Shown: positions 30,644 through 40,508 of the stretch, piece after piece
Layout of the letters: each line of letters starts with the position of its first letter
Numbering within the stretch: the first letter of the stretch is position 1
Assembly (NCBI GenBank): GCA_017622295.1
Contig: JAGARK010000024.1
Location: 1-55,287 of the forward strand
Direction: 5' to 3'
Source of the DNA: Oscillospiraceae bacterium
Lineage (GTDB): Bacteria; Bacillota; Clostridia; Oscillospirales; Oscillospiraceae
Length of the DNA stretch: 55,287 nucleotides
Position numbers and translations under genes: made by a program
The notes under the pieces: model-generated
Databases searched by the model: none
What the model was told of the DNA's origin: nothing
The model's input: the letters and a program-made list of their open reading frames with translations, nothing else

Positions 30644-32521
30644 TTATTCCTCTGTGGTTTCTTCAAATCCGTCAAACAGGGAAGTGGAGGAGCATTCGGC
30701 GATCTCCCTGCCTTCCATGCAGGCGGCAAACTGCTCACCGCTCATGGATTCGTTGGCCAGCAGATATTCCACAACCTCGTGCAGCTTCCCGGAATGCTCT
30801 TCCAGAAGCTGCTTGCAGTGATCGTAGGCCTTGTCGATGAGGAGCTTGACTTCCTCGTCGATGGTGGCGGCAACAGCCTCGGAGTAGCTTTTGGTCTGCT
30901 GATAGTCCCGGCCGATGAACACCTCTCCGCCGTCCAGATAGCTGACGGTGCCGAGCTTCTCGCACATGCCGTAGCGGGCGACCATATCCTTGGCCAGCTT
31001 GGTGGCCCGGTCGATGTCGTTGGAAGCACCTACGGAGATGTCACCGATGAACAGGGCCTCGGCCACACGGCCGCCCAGCAGGGAAACGATCTGCTCGTAC
31101 ATCTCGTTGCGGGTCATGTTGGAGGAATCATCCTGAGGCAGGGACCAGGTGGAGCCCAGGCTCTGACCCCGGGGGATGATGGTGATATGCCGCACCGGGT
31201 CGTGGGTGGGCAGGTGGTACATGGCCACGGCGTGACCGGCCTCGTGGATGGCGGTACACTTCAGGTCCCTGCGCTGTGCTACGCGGCTGCGCTTGGCGGG
31301 GCCGGCGGTGATCTTCATCATGGCCTCGTTCAGATCATCCATGGACAGAACGGGGCGGTCCTCACGGGCAGCCATGATGGCGGCCTCGTTCAGCAGATTG
31401 CTCAGGTCTGCGCCGGTAAATCCGGAGGTAGCCCGGGCGATGGTTTTCAGGCTGACGGTGTCGTCCAGCTTCTTACCCCGGGCGTGGACCTTCAGGATCT
31501 CTTCGCGGCCCCTGACGTCGGGACGGCCCACATGGATCTGCCGGTCGAAACGGCCGGGCCGGAGCAGTGCGGGGTCAAGAATGTCAGGGCGGTTGGTGGC
31601 TGCCAGGACGATGACGCCTTCATTTTTGCTGAAGCCGTCCATTTCCACCAGCAGCTGGTTCAGAGTCTGCTCCTTTTCGTCGTGACCGCCGCCGAGGCCG
31701 GAGCCTCTCTTACGGCCCACGGCGTCGATTTCATCGATGAAAATGATGGCAGGAGCGATCTTCTTGGCCTGGTCGAAGAGGTCGCGGACACGGCTTGCGC
31801 CGACACCCACATACATCTCAACAAAGTCAGAGCCGGAAATGGACAGGAACTGAACGTCTGCCTCGCCGGCGACAGCACGGGCCAACAAAGTCTTACCGGT
31901 GCCGGGAGGACCCACCAGCAGCATGCCGTGGGGGATTCGGGCGCCAATCTGAGTGAATTTATCAGGGTTTCTCAGGAAATCCACGACTTCCTGCAGTTCC
32001 TGCTTTTCTTCATCGGCGCCGGCCACATCGTCAAAGGTGACCTTCCGGTCATCGGGGACACCCAGAACGGTCCGGGCCTTGCCGAAATTGTTCAGGGGAT
32101 TGCCGCTGTTCATCCTGCCCATCAGCAGAGCCCAGGCGAACAGGAGCACCAGTCCTGCGATGATCAGGGGAAGGACCAGATCGAAGGCGGACCAGCCTTC
32201 TCCGGCAACAATGTCATAAGCGGTCAGGATCCCGCTTTCGCTCTGCTGCTGCAGAAGCTGCTCCATCTCATCCAGGAAGCCCTCAGGATCGCCCAGGGTG
32301 GTGGAGACGGTGGTTTTACCGTTGTAGGGGCTGTACAGCTCCATGGTCAGCTGATCGCCCTGAAGCAGGAAGCTCTTCACCTGCTCCGCTTTAAACAGCT
32401 CTGTCACCCTGGAATAGGCGATGGTGTTACCGGAGGAGGAGAAGATTCCGGACAGCATACTTAAGACAGCTGCCAGAATGACCAGGTACAGGAGTATGGA
32501 TAGTGTTCTTTTACTTTTCAA
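30644..32521 (-). CDS. ftsH: ATP-dependent zinc metalloprotease FtsH
   Basis: Membrane-bound AAA+ protease for quality control and turnover of regulatory proteins. Two transmembrane helices (~8-28 and ~115-135) flank the extracytoplasmic part. The AAA domain has [17 protein letters not shown] and the arginine-finger region PGRFDRQ. The zinc protease motif is HEAGHAV, with D in the later [11 protein letters not shown] stretch. Length is 625 residues. The start codon is TTG at 32521, preceded by AAGGAG with a long spacing. It is last in the tilS-hpt-ftsH series, the classic Firmicutes order. Confidence 0.97.
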   Translation of the reverse strand: MKSKRTLSILLYLVILAAVLSMLSGIFSSSGNTIAYSRVTELFKAEQVKSFLLQGDQLTMELYSPYNGKTTVSTTLGDPEGFLDEMEQLLQQQSESGILTAYDIVAGEGWSAFDLVLPLIIAGLVLLFAWALLMGRMNSGNPLNNFGKARTVLGVPDDRKVTFDDVAGADEEKQELQEVVDFLRNPDKFTQIGARIPHGMLLVGPPGTGKTLLARAVAGEADVQFLSISGSDFVEMYVGVGASRVRDLFDQAKKIAPAIIFIDEIDAVGRKRGSGLGGGHDEKEQTLNQLLVEMDGFSKNEGVIVLAATNRPDILDPALLRPGRFDRQIHVGRPDVRGREEILKVHARGKKLDDTVSLKTIARATSGFTGADLSNLLNEAAIMAAREDRPVLSMDDLNEAMMKITAGPAKRSRVAQRRDLKCTAIHEAGHAVAMYHLPTHDPVRHITIIPRGQSLGSTWSLPQDDSSNMTRNEMYEQIVSLLGGRVAEALFIGDISVGASNDIDRATKLAKDMVARYGMCEKLGTVSYLDGGEVFIGRDYQQTKSYSEAVAATIDEEVKLLIDKAYDHCKQLLEEHSGKLHEVVEYLLANESMSGEQFAACMEGREIAECSSTSLFDGFEETTEE

Positions 32522-32539
32522 TGAGGGGTATTCTCCTTA

Positions 32540-33088
32540 TTATTGGTATACTTCGGGCTTGACCACAGCGACATAGGGCAGGTTGCGGTAGCGCTCGTTG
32601 CAGTCCAGACCGTAGCCGACTACGAACTTGTCGGGAATGACGAAGCCGGTGTAGTCTGCCTTGATATCGATCCAGGGCTTGCGGCGGTCGGGCTTATCCA
32701 GCAGGGTGACGATCTTCAGGGATGCGGGTTTCTTGGTCTGCAGGAAGTTGTAGCAGAAATCCAGGGACTTACCGGTATCCAGAATGTCCTCGAGGATGAT
32801 GACATGGCGGTTGCGCAGTTCGATGCTGACGTCCTTGGTGATGATGCACTCGCCGGTGGACTGGGTGCCGCGGTAGGAAGAGATGCACATGAAGTCGATC
32901 TGACAGAAATCATCAAAATGGCGGATGAAATCCGCAAAGAAAACTACAACACCGCGCAGAACGCCCACAAAGACAGGGTCCTTGCCCTTGTACTCTTCAT
33001 TGATCTGGGCGGCCAGTTCCTTAATTCGGTTCTGAATCTGTTCTTCAGTCAGCAGGATTTCACTGATGCCGTCTTTAAAGTTGGTCAT
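32540..33088 (-). CDS. hpt: hypoxanthine phosphoribosyltransferase
   Basis: Purine salvage: converts hypoxanthine or guanine plus PRPP to IMP or GMP. The PRPP-binding loop is VIILEDILDTGKSL at ~98-111, preceded by the flexible SSYRGTQSTGE loop. Later motifs KPDRRKPWIDIKADYTGFVIPDKFVVGYGLDCNERYRNLPYVAVV complete the family. The start at 33088 (MTNFKDG) follows GGAGG; the open frame continues upstream only as overlap with tilS sequence. Length is 182 residues. It lies between tilS and ftsH. Confidence 0.96.
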   Translation of the reverse strand: MTNFKDGISEILLTEEQIQNRIKELAAQINEEYKGKDPVFVGVLRGVVVFFADFIRHFDDFCQIDFMCISSYRGTQSTGECIITKDVSIELRNRHVIILEDILDTGKSLDFCYNFLQTKKPASLKIVTLLDKPDRRKPWIDIKADYTGFVIPDKFVVGYGLDCNERYRNLPYVAVVKPEVYQ

Positions 33089-33141
33089 AACGTTTGAACC
33101 TCCGTTATTGCATATGATTCGTTGAATTGAGATGTATTTAT

Positions 33142-34416
33142 TCAGCTTTCGCTGTTGATTGCGGGTTTTATTTCGATCAGCAGAGCGGGAAGCTCCATGC
33201 TGACCCGCTGAAGATCGGCGCCGATGCCGCAGATGGCGAGAATACCCTCTTCGTCGGCCAGGATCGGGATCTGATCCCGCCGGGATGGGGGAATCTTGCG
33301 GTCGATGAAGAGCTTTTTGAGGCTCCTGGTGCCGCCCTTGAGATGAATCCGGTCCCCGGACTGTCTGGGCCGGAGGACCATCTGTCCTTGGGGCCGGACG
33401 GTGAAAGCGCCGGTGGTGCACACCGGCTCTGTGGCCTCCCGGCAGGCGATCTCGTATCCGCCCAGGGTGATGCTGCCATTACAGGGCAGGACGGTGGGCC
33501 GCAGGGCTTCCGGGGCTTGGACGGTTGTCAGCCGGTCATAGCACCGGCCGACGGTGACGCCGCCGGGGAAATCCGCCCGGGCGGAGGGATTGTCGGAGAA
33601 GACCAGCGCCTCTGCCAGAGCGATATGGGCCGCTTCCGGCTCCCGGACGCCGGCGGACTTCAGAAACCGCTCCAGTGCCCTTGCCCGGACTGCCGGCAGC
33701 ATGGACCGGAGGATGGAAATATCCGCAATATCCCCATCGGCCATCTGCTGCAGCGCCTGCTCATCCAGCCGCAGCCGCAGAGCCGTGGCGGAGAGATTCT
33801 CGGCCAATCTGGGGTTTTCCCCCTTTAAAAGAGGCATCACCTGATGGCGCAGGCGGTTGCGGAGGAAATCATCGGTTTCGTTGGAGGAATCGGTGATGTG
33901 CTCGACGCAGTATTCCGCCAGGAAATCCTCCACATCGGCCCGGGTCACATTCAGCATGGGACGAATCACATTGCCGTTTGCGGGCATGATGCCGCCAAGA
34001 CCCTTCAGGCCGGTGCCGCGGAGCAGATGCATGAGCATGGTTTCTGCGTTGTCATCGGCGGTGTGAGCTGTGGCGATTTTGCCGGGAAGGGTGCGCAGAA
34101 AGGCGTACCGGGCATCCCGTGCGGCGGCTTCCAGACCCTTGGGGCCGGCGACCACCTGGGCGGAGCCCACATGAAGGGGGATGCCGTAGCCCTTGCAGAA
34201 TTCCCGAACGAACTGCTCGTCCCGGTCGGATTCCGCGCCTCGCAGACGGTGGTTGAAATGGGCGGCGGACAGGTCCAGCTGCCATTCCTCTTTCAGAAGG
34301 TACAGACCGAAGAGCAGCGCCATGGAATCGGCGCCTCCGGAGACGGCACAGACGATGCTGTCGCCCGGATGGATCAGATCATAGTTGCGGTTAAACTCCC
34401 GCAGTTTATTCAGCAT
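33142..34416 (-). CDS. tilS: tRNA(Ile)-lysidine synthase
   Basis: Converts C34 of the CAU-anticodon tRNA-Ile to lysidine so that it reads AUA. The N-terminal PP-loop is CAVSGGADSMALL at ~21-33, followed by AAHFNHRLRGAESDRDEQFV, ATAHTADDNAETMLMHLLRGTGLKGLGG, and a C-terminal tRNA-binding domain with LKKLFIDRKIPPSRRDQIPIL. The start at 34416 overlaps the end of dnaB by 11 nt; the longer frame upstream is only dnaB read in another frame. Length is 424 residues. Confidence 0.96.
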   Translation of the reverse strand: MLNKLREFNRNYDLIHPGDSIVCAVSGGADSMALLFGLYLLKEEWQLDLSAAHFNHRLRGAESDRDEQFVREFCKGYGIPLHVGSAQVVAGPKGLEAAARDARYAFLRTLPGKIATAHTADDNAETMLMHLLRGTGLKGLGGIMPANGNVIRPMLNVTRADVEDFLAEYCVEHITDSSNETDDFLRNRLRHQVMPLLKGENPRLAENLSATALRLRLDEQALQQMADGDIADISILRSMLPAVRARALERFLKSAGVREPEAAHIALAEALVFSDNPSARADFPGGVTVGRCYDRLTTVQAPEALRPTVLPCNGSITLGGYEIACREATEPVCTTGAFTVRPQGQMVLRPRQSGDRIHLKGGTRSLKKLFIDRKIPPSRRDQIPILADEEGILAICGIGADLQRVSMELPALLIEIKPAINSES

Positions 34417-35746
34417 GCTTCCACTCCCGGTCGGCAAAGGTGGTGAACTGAGGCAGCCACTGGAGCTTGACGGTGCCGGTCTCGCCGTGACGGTTCTTCG
34501 ACACGATGCACTCGGCCACGTTCTTTTCCTCAGTGTTGGGGTTGTAATAATCGTCGCGATACAGGAACAGGATGCAGTCCGCGTCCTGCTCGATGGCGCC
34601 GGACTCGCGAAGGTCCGACATGATGGGCCGCTTGTCCGTACGGCTTTCCACAGCACGGGACAGCTGGCTCAGACAGATGACGGGAACATTGAGCTCCTTG
34701 GCCATGATCTTCAGGCTTCTGGAGATCTCGCCCACCACCTGGACGCGGTTCTCGCCGCTGCTCTTGCCGTAGCCGGAGCCGTTCATCAGCTGCAGATAGT
34801 CGATGATGACCAGGCCCAGATTGTCAACCCGGCGCAGCTTGGCGTTCATTTCGGCAACGGTGATGGCGGGATTGTCGTCTACCCGGATGTCAGTCTGGCT
34901 CAGGGCAGCGGAGGCCATGCACAGCTTGGTCCATTCCTCCTCGCTGAGCTTGCCGGTGGCCAGCTTCTGGCTGTCCACGAAGCTCTCGCCGGAAACCAGG
35001 CGCATTGCCAGCTGCTCCCGGGACATTTCCAGGGAGAAGAAGGCCACGGTGGACTTGTATTTCTTGGCCACATTCAGGCCGATGTTCAGGGCGAAAGAGG
35101 TTTTACCCATGGCGGGTCTTGCCGCGATCAGCAAAAGGTCGGATTTGTTCAGACCGTTGATCTTGGTGTCCAGATCCCGCAATCCCGTGGACAGGCCGGG
35201 GATGGCGGAATCGGACTGGCTCAGCTCCGTCAGATGGTCGAAGACCCGGTGCAGAACGGTGCCGATATGCTCAAGAGAGTCACCGCGCTCGCCCTTACGC
35301 AGGGCGTAGATCTTCTTCTCAGCGGTCTCCAGCATTTCGGAGGCGGTACCCACCTGGGAGTAGACGGTCTCGGAAATGTCGGTGGCTGCCTGGGCAAGAC
35401 CCCGGAGCATGGCCTTTTCCCGGACGATGTTGGCGTACCGGGTCACATTGGCCGCGGTGGGGGTGATCTCCATCAGCTGGAGGATGTAGTCTCTGGAATT
35501 GTCCTGGTAGACACCCAGCTCCTTCATCTTGTCCAGCACCGTCACCGGGTCAATGGTCTGGGAGAAATTGAACATGGTGTAGATGGTCTCGAAAATCTCC
35601 CGGTTCTGCTTCAGATAGAAGTCCTCGGGAGCCACGACACCCACCACATCGGTGATGCACCGGCTGTCGATGAGGATGGAGCCCAGCACAGCCTGTTCGG
35701 CCTCCAGTGACTGGGGCGGCTGCCGCGCCATCAATTCTTCATCCAT
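34406..35746 (-). CDS. dnaB: replicative DNA helicase DnaB
   Basis: Hexameric helicase that unwinds DNA ahead of the replication fork. The N-terminal domain starts PQSLEAEQAVLGSILID. The RecA-like domain has a Walker A ARPAMGKTSFALN, FFSLEMSREQLAMRL, and Walker B LGLVIIDYLQLMNG, followed by SRSLKIMAKELNVPVICLSQLSRAVE and the terminal CIVSKNRHGETGTVKLQW. Length is 446 residues; ATG after GAGGAG. It follows rplI (with repeat copy C in the gap) and overlaps tilS. Confidence 0.98.
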   Translation of the reverse strand: MDEELMARQPPQSLEAEQAVLGSILIDSRCITDVVGVVAPEDFYLKQNREIFETIYTMFNFSQTIDPVTVLDKMKELGVYQDNSRDYILQLMEITPTAANVTRYANIVREKAMLRGLAQAATDISETVYSQVGTASEMLETAEKKIYALRKGERGDSLEHIGTVLHRVFDHLTELSQSDSAIPGLSTGLRDLDTKINGLNKSDLLLIAARPAMGKTSFALNIGLNVAKKYKSTVAFFSLEMSREQLAMRLVSGESFVDSQKLATGKLSEEEWTKLCMASAALSQTDIRVDDNPAITVAEMNAKLRRVDNLGLVIIDYLQLMNGSGYGKSSGENRVQVVGEISRSLKIMAKELNVPVICLSQLSRAVESRTDKRPIMSDLRESGAIEQDADCILFLYRDDYYNPNTEEKNVAECIVSKNRHGETGTVKLQWLPQFTTFADREWKHAE

Positions 35747-35765
35747 GATATTTCTCCTCTCTCAT

Positions 35766-35855
35766 AAAATGCAGAATTCAGAATGCAAAAATGCGGTATC
35801 GCTGTGCGATGATGATCAATGCCGAAGGCATACAATCATTCTGCATTTTTCATTT
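35766..35855. repeat. TGCATT-ended intergenic repeat, copy C
   Basis: Begins AAATGCAGAATTCAGAATGC and ends ATTCTGCATTTTTCATT, an inverted pair. Inside are two short hairpins, ATCGC-TGT-GCGAT and ATGCC-GAA-GGCAT. It occupies nearly the whole gap between rplI and dnaB, one base before the rplI stop. Confidence 0.75.
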
Positions 35856-35856
35856 C

Positions 35857-36303
35857 TTAGGCCTCTTCGATCTTGACGGTCAGGGGGGCGTTGATCTCGT
35901 AGCCCAGCTTGCAGGTGACGGTGTAGGTGCCAACAGCCTTGATGGGATCGGAAATGACGATCTTGCGCTTGTCCAGCTTGATGCCGGAGGACTTTGCCAG
36001 CGCGTCGGCGATTTCCTGGTTGGTGACGGAGCCGAACAGACGGCCTGCGCCGCCGCCCTTGGCGGTGACGGTCAGAGTCATGGCCCGCAGCTTCTTGGAG
36101 ATTTCCAGAGCTTCGGCCTTCTCACGGGCGATGCGCTCCTGGGTGGCCTTGTCGTTCATGCGCATGGTGTTGATGGCATCGGGAGTAGCCTCAATGGCCA
36201 GCTTCTTGGGCAGCATGAAGTTTCTTGCGTAGCCGTCGGAAACTTCCAGCATCTGGCCCTTCTTGCCCTTGCCTTTCACGTCCTGTAACAGAATAACCTT
36301 CAT
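35857..36303 (-). CDS. rplI: 50S ribosomal protein L9
   Basis: L9 binds 23S rRNA domain V and extends from the large subunit. The N-terminal domain is typical ([35 protein letters not shown]), followed by the long central helix and the C-terminal domain ([27 protein letters not shown]). Length is 148 residues; ATG after AAGGAG. It is between gdpP and dnaB as in most Firmicutes. Confidence 0.98.
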   Translation of the reverse strand: MKVILLQDVKGKGKKGQMLEVSDGYARNFMLPKKLAIEATPDAINTMRMNDKATQERIAREKAEALEISKKLRAMTLTVTAKGGGAGRLFGSVTNQEIADALAKSSGIKLDKRKIVISDPIKAVGTYTVTCKLGYEINAPLTVKIEEA

Positions 36304-36366
36304 AATATCTTCTCCTTACTCATGTCATTGCGGGCTGGCAGGCACCGGCGATGACGTGCAAATTAT

Positions 36367-38346
36367 TTACTCTTCATAGAATTTGTCAATGGATGCAACC
36401 AGACGGTCCAGCACATCCTTGACGTTGGAATTTTTCACCTGTGCGCCAGCAGTGGCGGTGTTGCCGCCGCCGCCCAGGGGCTCCAGGATCATCTGAACAT
36501 TGGCACTGCCAATGCTTCGTGCGGAGATGATGACGGTGTCGCCATCGGGATAGAGCACGAAGGAGGCGGTGATGCCGGAAATGTTCAGCAGCTCGTCCGC
36601 TGCCTGGGCAGCCAGGACCCGGGTGGTGGCGCTGTTCAGCGCGGCAATGGCCAGCTCCTGGCGGTACAGACGGGCGGATTTGATGATCTGATATTTTGCC
36701 ATGGTGTCCTGGAAGTCGTTTTGCAGCAGCATCTTGACTTCCGTGGGATCGGCGCCCATACGCCGCAGGACAGCGGCGGCCTCAAAGGTGCGCTCGCCGG
36801 TGCGGACGTTGAAGAACTTGGTGTCCAGGCAGATGCCCGCCAGCAGGCTCTTGGCCTCAATGGGCAGAATATCGCTGGTCTCCACGGCGTACTGCAGCAG
36901 CTCCGTTACCAGTTCGGCAGCGGAGGAGGCGTAGGGCTCGTGGAGATTGACCACCACGGGATTGATATAATCCGCAGCCCGGCGGTGGTGGTCCACCACA
37001 CAGACCTTGGAAATGGCTTCGAGCAGGGGCTTGAACTCCACCTGATCCGGCCGGTTGGTGTCCACGACGATCAGGATGCTCTTGTTGTCGCAGACAAGCA
37101 GTGCCTCCTGGCCGGAGATGAACACATCGGCTGCATATTCGGGAACCTGGAGGATCTCCTTGAGCAGCTGCTGGGAGGCGTTGTTCTCCATGTCCAGAAC
37201 GATGTTGAATTTTTTGCCCTTCTTGCGGCACAGGCAGCAGATGCCCATGGCGGCGCCGACGGAGTCCAGGTCGGCGTTCCGGTGTCCCATGATGAAGACG
37301 TGGTCGCTCTGGCCGATGAGCTCCATCAGGGAGTTGGCGGTGACGCGGGAACGGACCTTGCTGCGGTAATCGGCCTCCTTGCTGCGGCCACCGTAGAAGG
37401 AGAAATTGAACCGGTCCTTGATGACGGCCTGGTCACCGCCGCGGCTCAGGGCCATTTCAATGGACAGCGCGGCAAAATCATAGCTTTCTTCAAAGCTGGC
37501 GCCGTCCACGCCCAGGCCGATGGAAACGGAGGCGCTGAGGCCCGAGGGGCTGGTGATCTGGTGCATATCCTCCAGCAGGGAGAATTTGTCGGCAATGACG
37601 CCGTCCAGATCCCGCTTTTCAAAGATATAGAGGAAACGGCTCCGGTCCAGCTTGCGCAGAAGGCCGTGCTGGCCGTCGGTCCATGCGGTGATGGCGTCGC
37701 CCAGCTTGGCGTTGAGGTTGGAGATGGCGCTTTCGGACAGGTTCTTGGTCAGTTCCTCGTAATTGTCGATGAGGATGATGGAAACCACCGGGCGGGAGCG
37801 GACATACTCGTCCCGGACCTGATAGAGCATGGTCAGATCGCTCAGATAGAACACGCCGATCATGGTGCCGGCGGGATCGTCGGCACGGTAGCTGGTGCCG
37901 TAGACCCGGAAGCGGCGGCCGTCCAGGGTGATGTCATAGGGGGCTTCGGTCTTCCGGTCCACCAGCCAGTCGGTGGTGAAGTTGGGCAGGGCGTCGGTCA
38001 GCAGATGCTCTGCCATGGAATCGGACAGACCGGTGAGATTGATGAAGGCTTCATTGGCCCAGATGATGCCGCCGTCGCCCAGACGGGCAGCCACCGTGGG
38101 GAAGGGGCTTTCGCCGTGGCTGACGGACTCAATGGCTCCGGGAATCGACTGCAGATACTGCTGCAGCTGCTGATGGCGGTGACTGCGCTTCATCATATAG
38201 AACAGGTACATGGTCAGGGTCACAATACCCTCGACAGCGGCCAGCAGATAATCGCCCAGCACCAGCGTAGCCAGGCAGAAGCCCAGCATAATCAAAAAAA
38301 AGATACCCATTCCCGGATGGAGCAGTCGTCCCAGCTTTTTGTTCAC
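36367..38346 (-). CDS. gdpP: cyclic-di-AMP phosphodiesterase GdpP
   Basis: Membrane-bound enzyme that hydrolyses c-di-AMP and so affects wall and potassium homeostasis. Two transmembrane helices lie at ~12-50, then a PAS domain (~60-170), a degenerate GGDEF domain (~175-300) without an intact GGDEF motif, and a DHH/DHHA1 phosphoesterase. The metal motifs are GHRNADLDSVGAAMGI, VDTNRPDQ and VVDHHRRA; DHHA1 ends with GGGGNTATAG. Length is 659 residues. The start is GTG at 38346, with AGGAGG at normal spacing. It heads the gdpP-rplI-dnaB run. Confidence 0.96.
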   Translation of the reverse strand: MNKKLGRLLHPGMGIFFLIMLGFCLATLVLGDYLLAAVEGIVTLTMYLFYMMKRSHRHQQLQQYLQSIPGAIESVSHGESPFPTVAARLGDGGIIWANEAFINLTGLSDSMAEHLLTDALPNFTTDWLVDRKTEAPYDITLDGRRFRVYGTSYRADDPAGTMIGVFYLSDLTMLYQVRDEYVRSRPVVSIILIDNYEELTKNLSESAISNLNAKLGDAITAWTDGQHGLLRKLDRSRFLYIFEKRDLDGVIADKFSLLEDMHQITSPSGLSASVSIGLGVDGASFEESYDFAALSIEMALSRGGDQAVIKDRFNFSFYGGRSKEADYRSKVRSRVTANSLMELIGQSDHVFIMGHRNADLDSVGAAMGICCLCRKKGKKFNIVLDMENNASQQLLKEILQVPEYAADVFISGQEALLVCDNKSILIVVDTNRPDQVEFKPLLEAISKVCVVDHHRRAADYINPVVVNLHEPYASSAAELVTELLQYAVETSDILPIEAKSLLAGICLDTKFFNVRTGERTFEAAAVLRRMGADPTEVKMLLQNDFQDTMAKYQIIKSARLYRQELAIAALNSATTRVLAAQAADELLNISGITASFVLYPDGDTVIISARSIGSANVQMILEPLGGGGNTATAGAQVKNSNVKDVLDRLVASIDKFYEE

Positions 38347-38583
38347 GGTATCATCCTCCTAAATCTTCGCATATGAACCCACAATATCCATACTACACCC
38401 GATATTATAGCAAATCTGAACCCTCGGTGCAACTGTTTTTCCCCAAAAAGCTGTGCAAGAATCACCCGGGAAAAGGCCTGAAAATCGGCAGATTTTTCCT
38501 CTTGCACCCTTCGGAAAAATTGTTTCCGGCATTTTGCAAAAATATGAAGAAAAATAATTGTATACTTTTTCCCGTTACTGTGT

Positions 38584-38589
38584 TATAAT
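38584..38589 (+). promoter_or_regulatory. extended -10 box of the RNase J transcript
   Basis: A perfect TATAAT with an upstream TG (TGTTATAAT); the best -35, TTGTAT at 38558, is 20 nt away, so the extended -10 probably compensates. Confidence 0.6.
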
Positions 38590-38595
38590 ACCGGT

Positions 38596-38770
38596 GATGG
38601 CGCCGGGTGGGCAGACCCGGGCAAACATAGAATTTGAATATTTCAGCAGGCGTTTTCACAGTCCGAGGGCGATACAGGGCCGGAGGATGTGACAGCGGGT
38701 GCCTGTTTTGTTATGCTGTCAGCAAGCTCCAAAAAGAACTTGCTGATTATGGCCAATACTGAAAGGAGTT
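38596..38770 (+). promoter_or_regulatory. structured leader upstream of RNase J, unassigned
   Basis: About 180 nt separate the promoter from the RNase J start. The first hairpin is CCGGGT...ACCCGG (38603-38608 with 38615-38620). A longer irregular stem runs from CAGGC at 38647-38651 to GCCTG at 38701-38705, with an inner TCACA/TGTGA pairing, and is followed by TTTTGTT like a terminator. A third small hairpin AGCAAG/CTTGCT lies at ~38721-38744. No known riboswitch consensus was recognised. Upstream, 38347-38580 holds nothing more that could be identified. Confidence 0.4.
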
Positions 38771-38776
38771 TATAAA

Positions 38777-40432
38777 TTGGCAGAAAAACTGAAAATTATC
38801 CCTCTGGGCGGCCTGGATGAGATCGGCAAAAACATCACCGTCCTGGAGTACGGCAAGGACATGATCGTCATTGACTGCGGCGTGGGCTTTCCGGATGAGG
38901 ATATGTACGGCGTGGATCTGGTGATCCCCGACTTTTCCTACCTGATTGCAAACCAGAAGAAGCTGCGGGGCATGTTCATTACCCACGGTCATGAGGACCA
39001 CATCGGTTCCATTCCCTACTGCATGCAGCAGGTGAATTGTCCCATCCACGGCACCGCCATGACCAACGGCCTGATCCGGCTGAAGCTGGAGGAGCACCGC
39101 CTGGCGGATGCCGTCAAGCTGGTGACCCATAAGCCCGGCGATGTGGTCAAGGCCGGCTGCTTCAGTGTGGAATTCATCCATGTGAACCATTCCATTGCCG
39201 ATGCGGTGGCATTTGCCGTCAAGACCCCTGTGGGCACGGTGATCTTTACCGGCGACTTTAAAATTGATCCAACCTCCCAGGACGGAATGATGGACCTGGC
39301 CCGTCTGGGCGAGCTGGGAAACCAGGGCGTTCTGGCCCTGATGGCCGACTCCACCAATGTGGAGCGCCAGGGTCACACTCCCAGCGAAAATGTGGTGGCT
39401 GAGAGCATGGACCGCCAGTTCCGCAACTGCGACAGCCGTATCATCGTCACTACCTTTGCTTCCAACATGCACCGCATCCAGACCATCGTAGCCACGGCCC
39501 AGCGCTATGGCAGAAAGGTGGCCGTCACCGGCCGCAGCATGGAGAATATGCTCAAGGTCGCCCAGGAGCTGGGCTATCTGAAGGTCAAGCCCGGCACCAT
39601 TGTGGACCTGGCTGCCACCAAGAGTCTTCCCAAGAACAAGGTGGTCATCGTCTCCACCGGCTCCCAGGGTGAGAATATGTCCGCCCTGTACCGGATGGCC
39701 TTCAATACCCACAAGCAGGTGGATATCGTGGCCGGCGACCGGATCATCATTTCCGCCTCCGCCATTCCCGGCAACGAGAAGGATGTCTCCAAGATCATCA
39801 ATGAGCTTTTCCGCAAGGGCGCGGACGTGGTCTATGAAAAGAGTGAGGGCCTTCACGCCTCCGGCCACGCCTGCCAGGAGGAGCTGAAGATCATTCACGG
39901 TCTGGTACGGCCCAAATTCTTCCTGCCCCTTCACGGCGAGCAGCGGCACCTGCAGCTGCACTCCAAGCTGGCCCAGTCCATGGGCATGAATCCCCGGAAC
40001 ATCCACATCGGCGAGATCGGCTCAGTGTTTGAATTCACCGGAAAGACCTGCAAGGTGGGCGCTCCCGTACCTGCCGGCAAGGTCTTTGTGGACGGCACCG
40101 GTGTGGGCGATGTAGGCGCCGTGGTGCTGCGTGACCGCAAGCACCTGGCTGAGGACGGCATGATCGTCGTCTGCGTCAACCTGAGCAGCGAAGACGGCAG
40201 CCTGCTGACCGGTCCCGACATCATCACCCGCGGCTTCATCTATGTCAAGGAGTCCGAGGATCTGATGGAGGAGCTTCGGGAGGTGGCCATGGAGGCCATC
40301 GAGCGCTGCCAGCGCAAGCGTATCCGCGACTGGTCCACCATTAAGTCTGCCATCAAGAACGACCTGAGCGGTTACCTGTATAAGACCACCAAGCGCAACC
40401 CCATGATCCTGCCTGTCATCATGGAAATCTAA
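38777..40432 (+). CDS. rnj: ribonuclease J
   Basis: Metallo-beta-lactamase-fold RNase with 5'-3' exonuclease and endonuclease activity, central to mRNA decay in Firmicutes. The metal motif is THGHEDHIGSIPY at ~75, followed by beta-CASP elements (FTGDFKIDPT, MADSTNVERQGHTPSE, AVTGRSMENML, IVSTGSQGENMSAL), HASGHACQEEL and PLHGEQRHL. Length is 551 residues. The start codon is TTG at 38777, with AAAGGAG eight nt before; no ATG or GTG is closer to the ribosome binding site. It has a long structured leader and a terminator. Confidence 0.97.
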   Translation: MAEKLKIIPLGGLDEIGKNITVLEYGKDMIVIDCGVGFPDEDMYGVDLVIPDFSYLIANQKKLRGMFITHGHEDHIGSIPYCMQQVNCPIHGTAMTNGLIRLKLEEHRLADAVKLVTHKPGDVVKAGCFSVEFIHVNHSIADAVAFAVKTPVGTVIFTGDFKIDPTSQDGMMDLARLGELGNQGVLALMADSTNVERQGHTPSENVVAESMDRQFRNCDSRIIVTTFASNMHRIQTIVATAQRYGRKVAVTGRSMENMLKVAQELGYLKVKPGTIVDLAATKSLPKNKVVIVSTGSQGENMSALYRMAFNTHKQVDIVAGDRIIISASAIPGNEKDVSKIINELFRKGADVVYEKSEGLHASGHACQEELKIIHGLVRPKFFLPLHGEQRHLQLHSKLAQSMGMNPRNIHIGEIGSVFEFTGKTCKVGAPVPAGKVFVDGTGVGDVGAVVLRDRKHLAEDGMIVVCVNLSSEDGSLLTGPDIITRGFIYVKESEDLMEELREVAMEAIERCQRKRIRDWSTIKSAIKNDLSGYLYKTTKRNPMILPVIMEI

Positions 40433-40440
40433 AAACAATG

Positions 40441-40464
40441 AGCCGCCCTCAAGAGAGGGCGGCT
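40441..40464 (+). terminator. terminator of RNase J gene
   Basis: A 9-bp GC-rich stem (40441-40449 with 40456-40464) followed by TTTGT, 9 nt past the stop codon. Confidence 0.85.
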
Positions 40465-40508
40465 TTTGTCGTTTTGGTGGTCAGATTTCAGTTTGTCGAG
40501 TAGTTCAG

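Noticed and set aside
34417-34656. 80-codon upstream extension of tilS
   Set aside because: It is dnaB in another frame; the Ser/Thr/Pro-rich translation has no similarity to TilS, and the true start overlaps the dnaB stop.
38596-38770. Assignment of the RNase J leader to a c-di-GMP, fluoride, Moco or guanidine riboswitch
   Set aside because: Short matches such as GGGCAAAC or GGTGATGG were seen, but none of the full consensus orders could be laid out.
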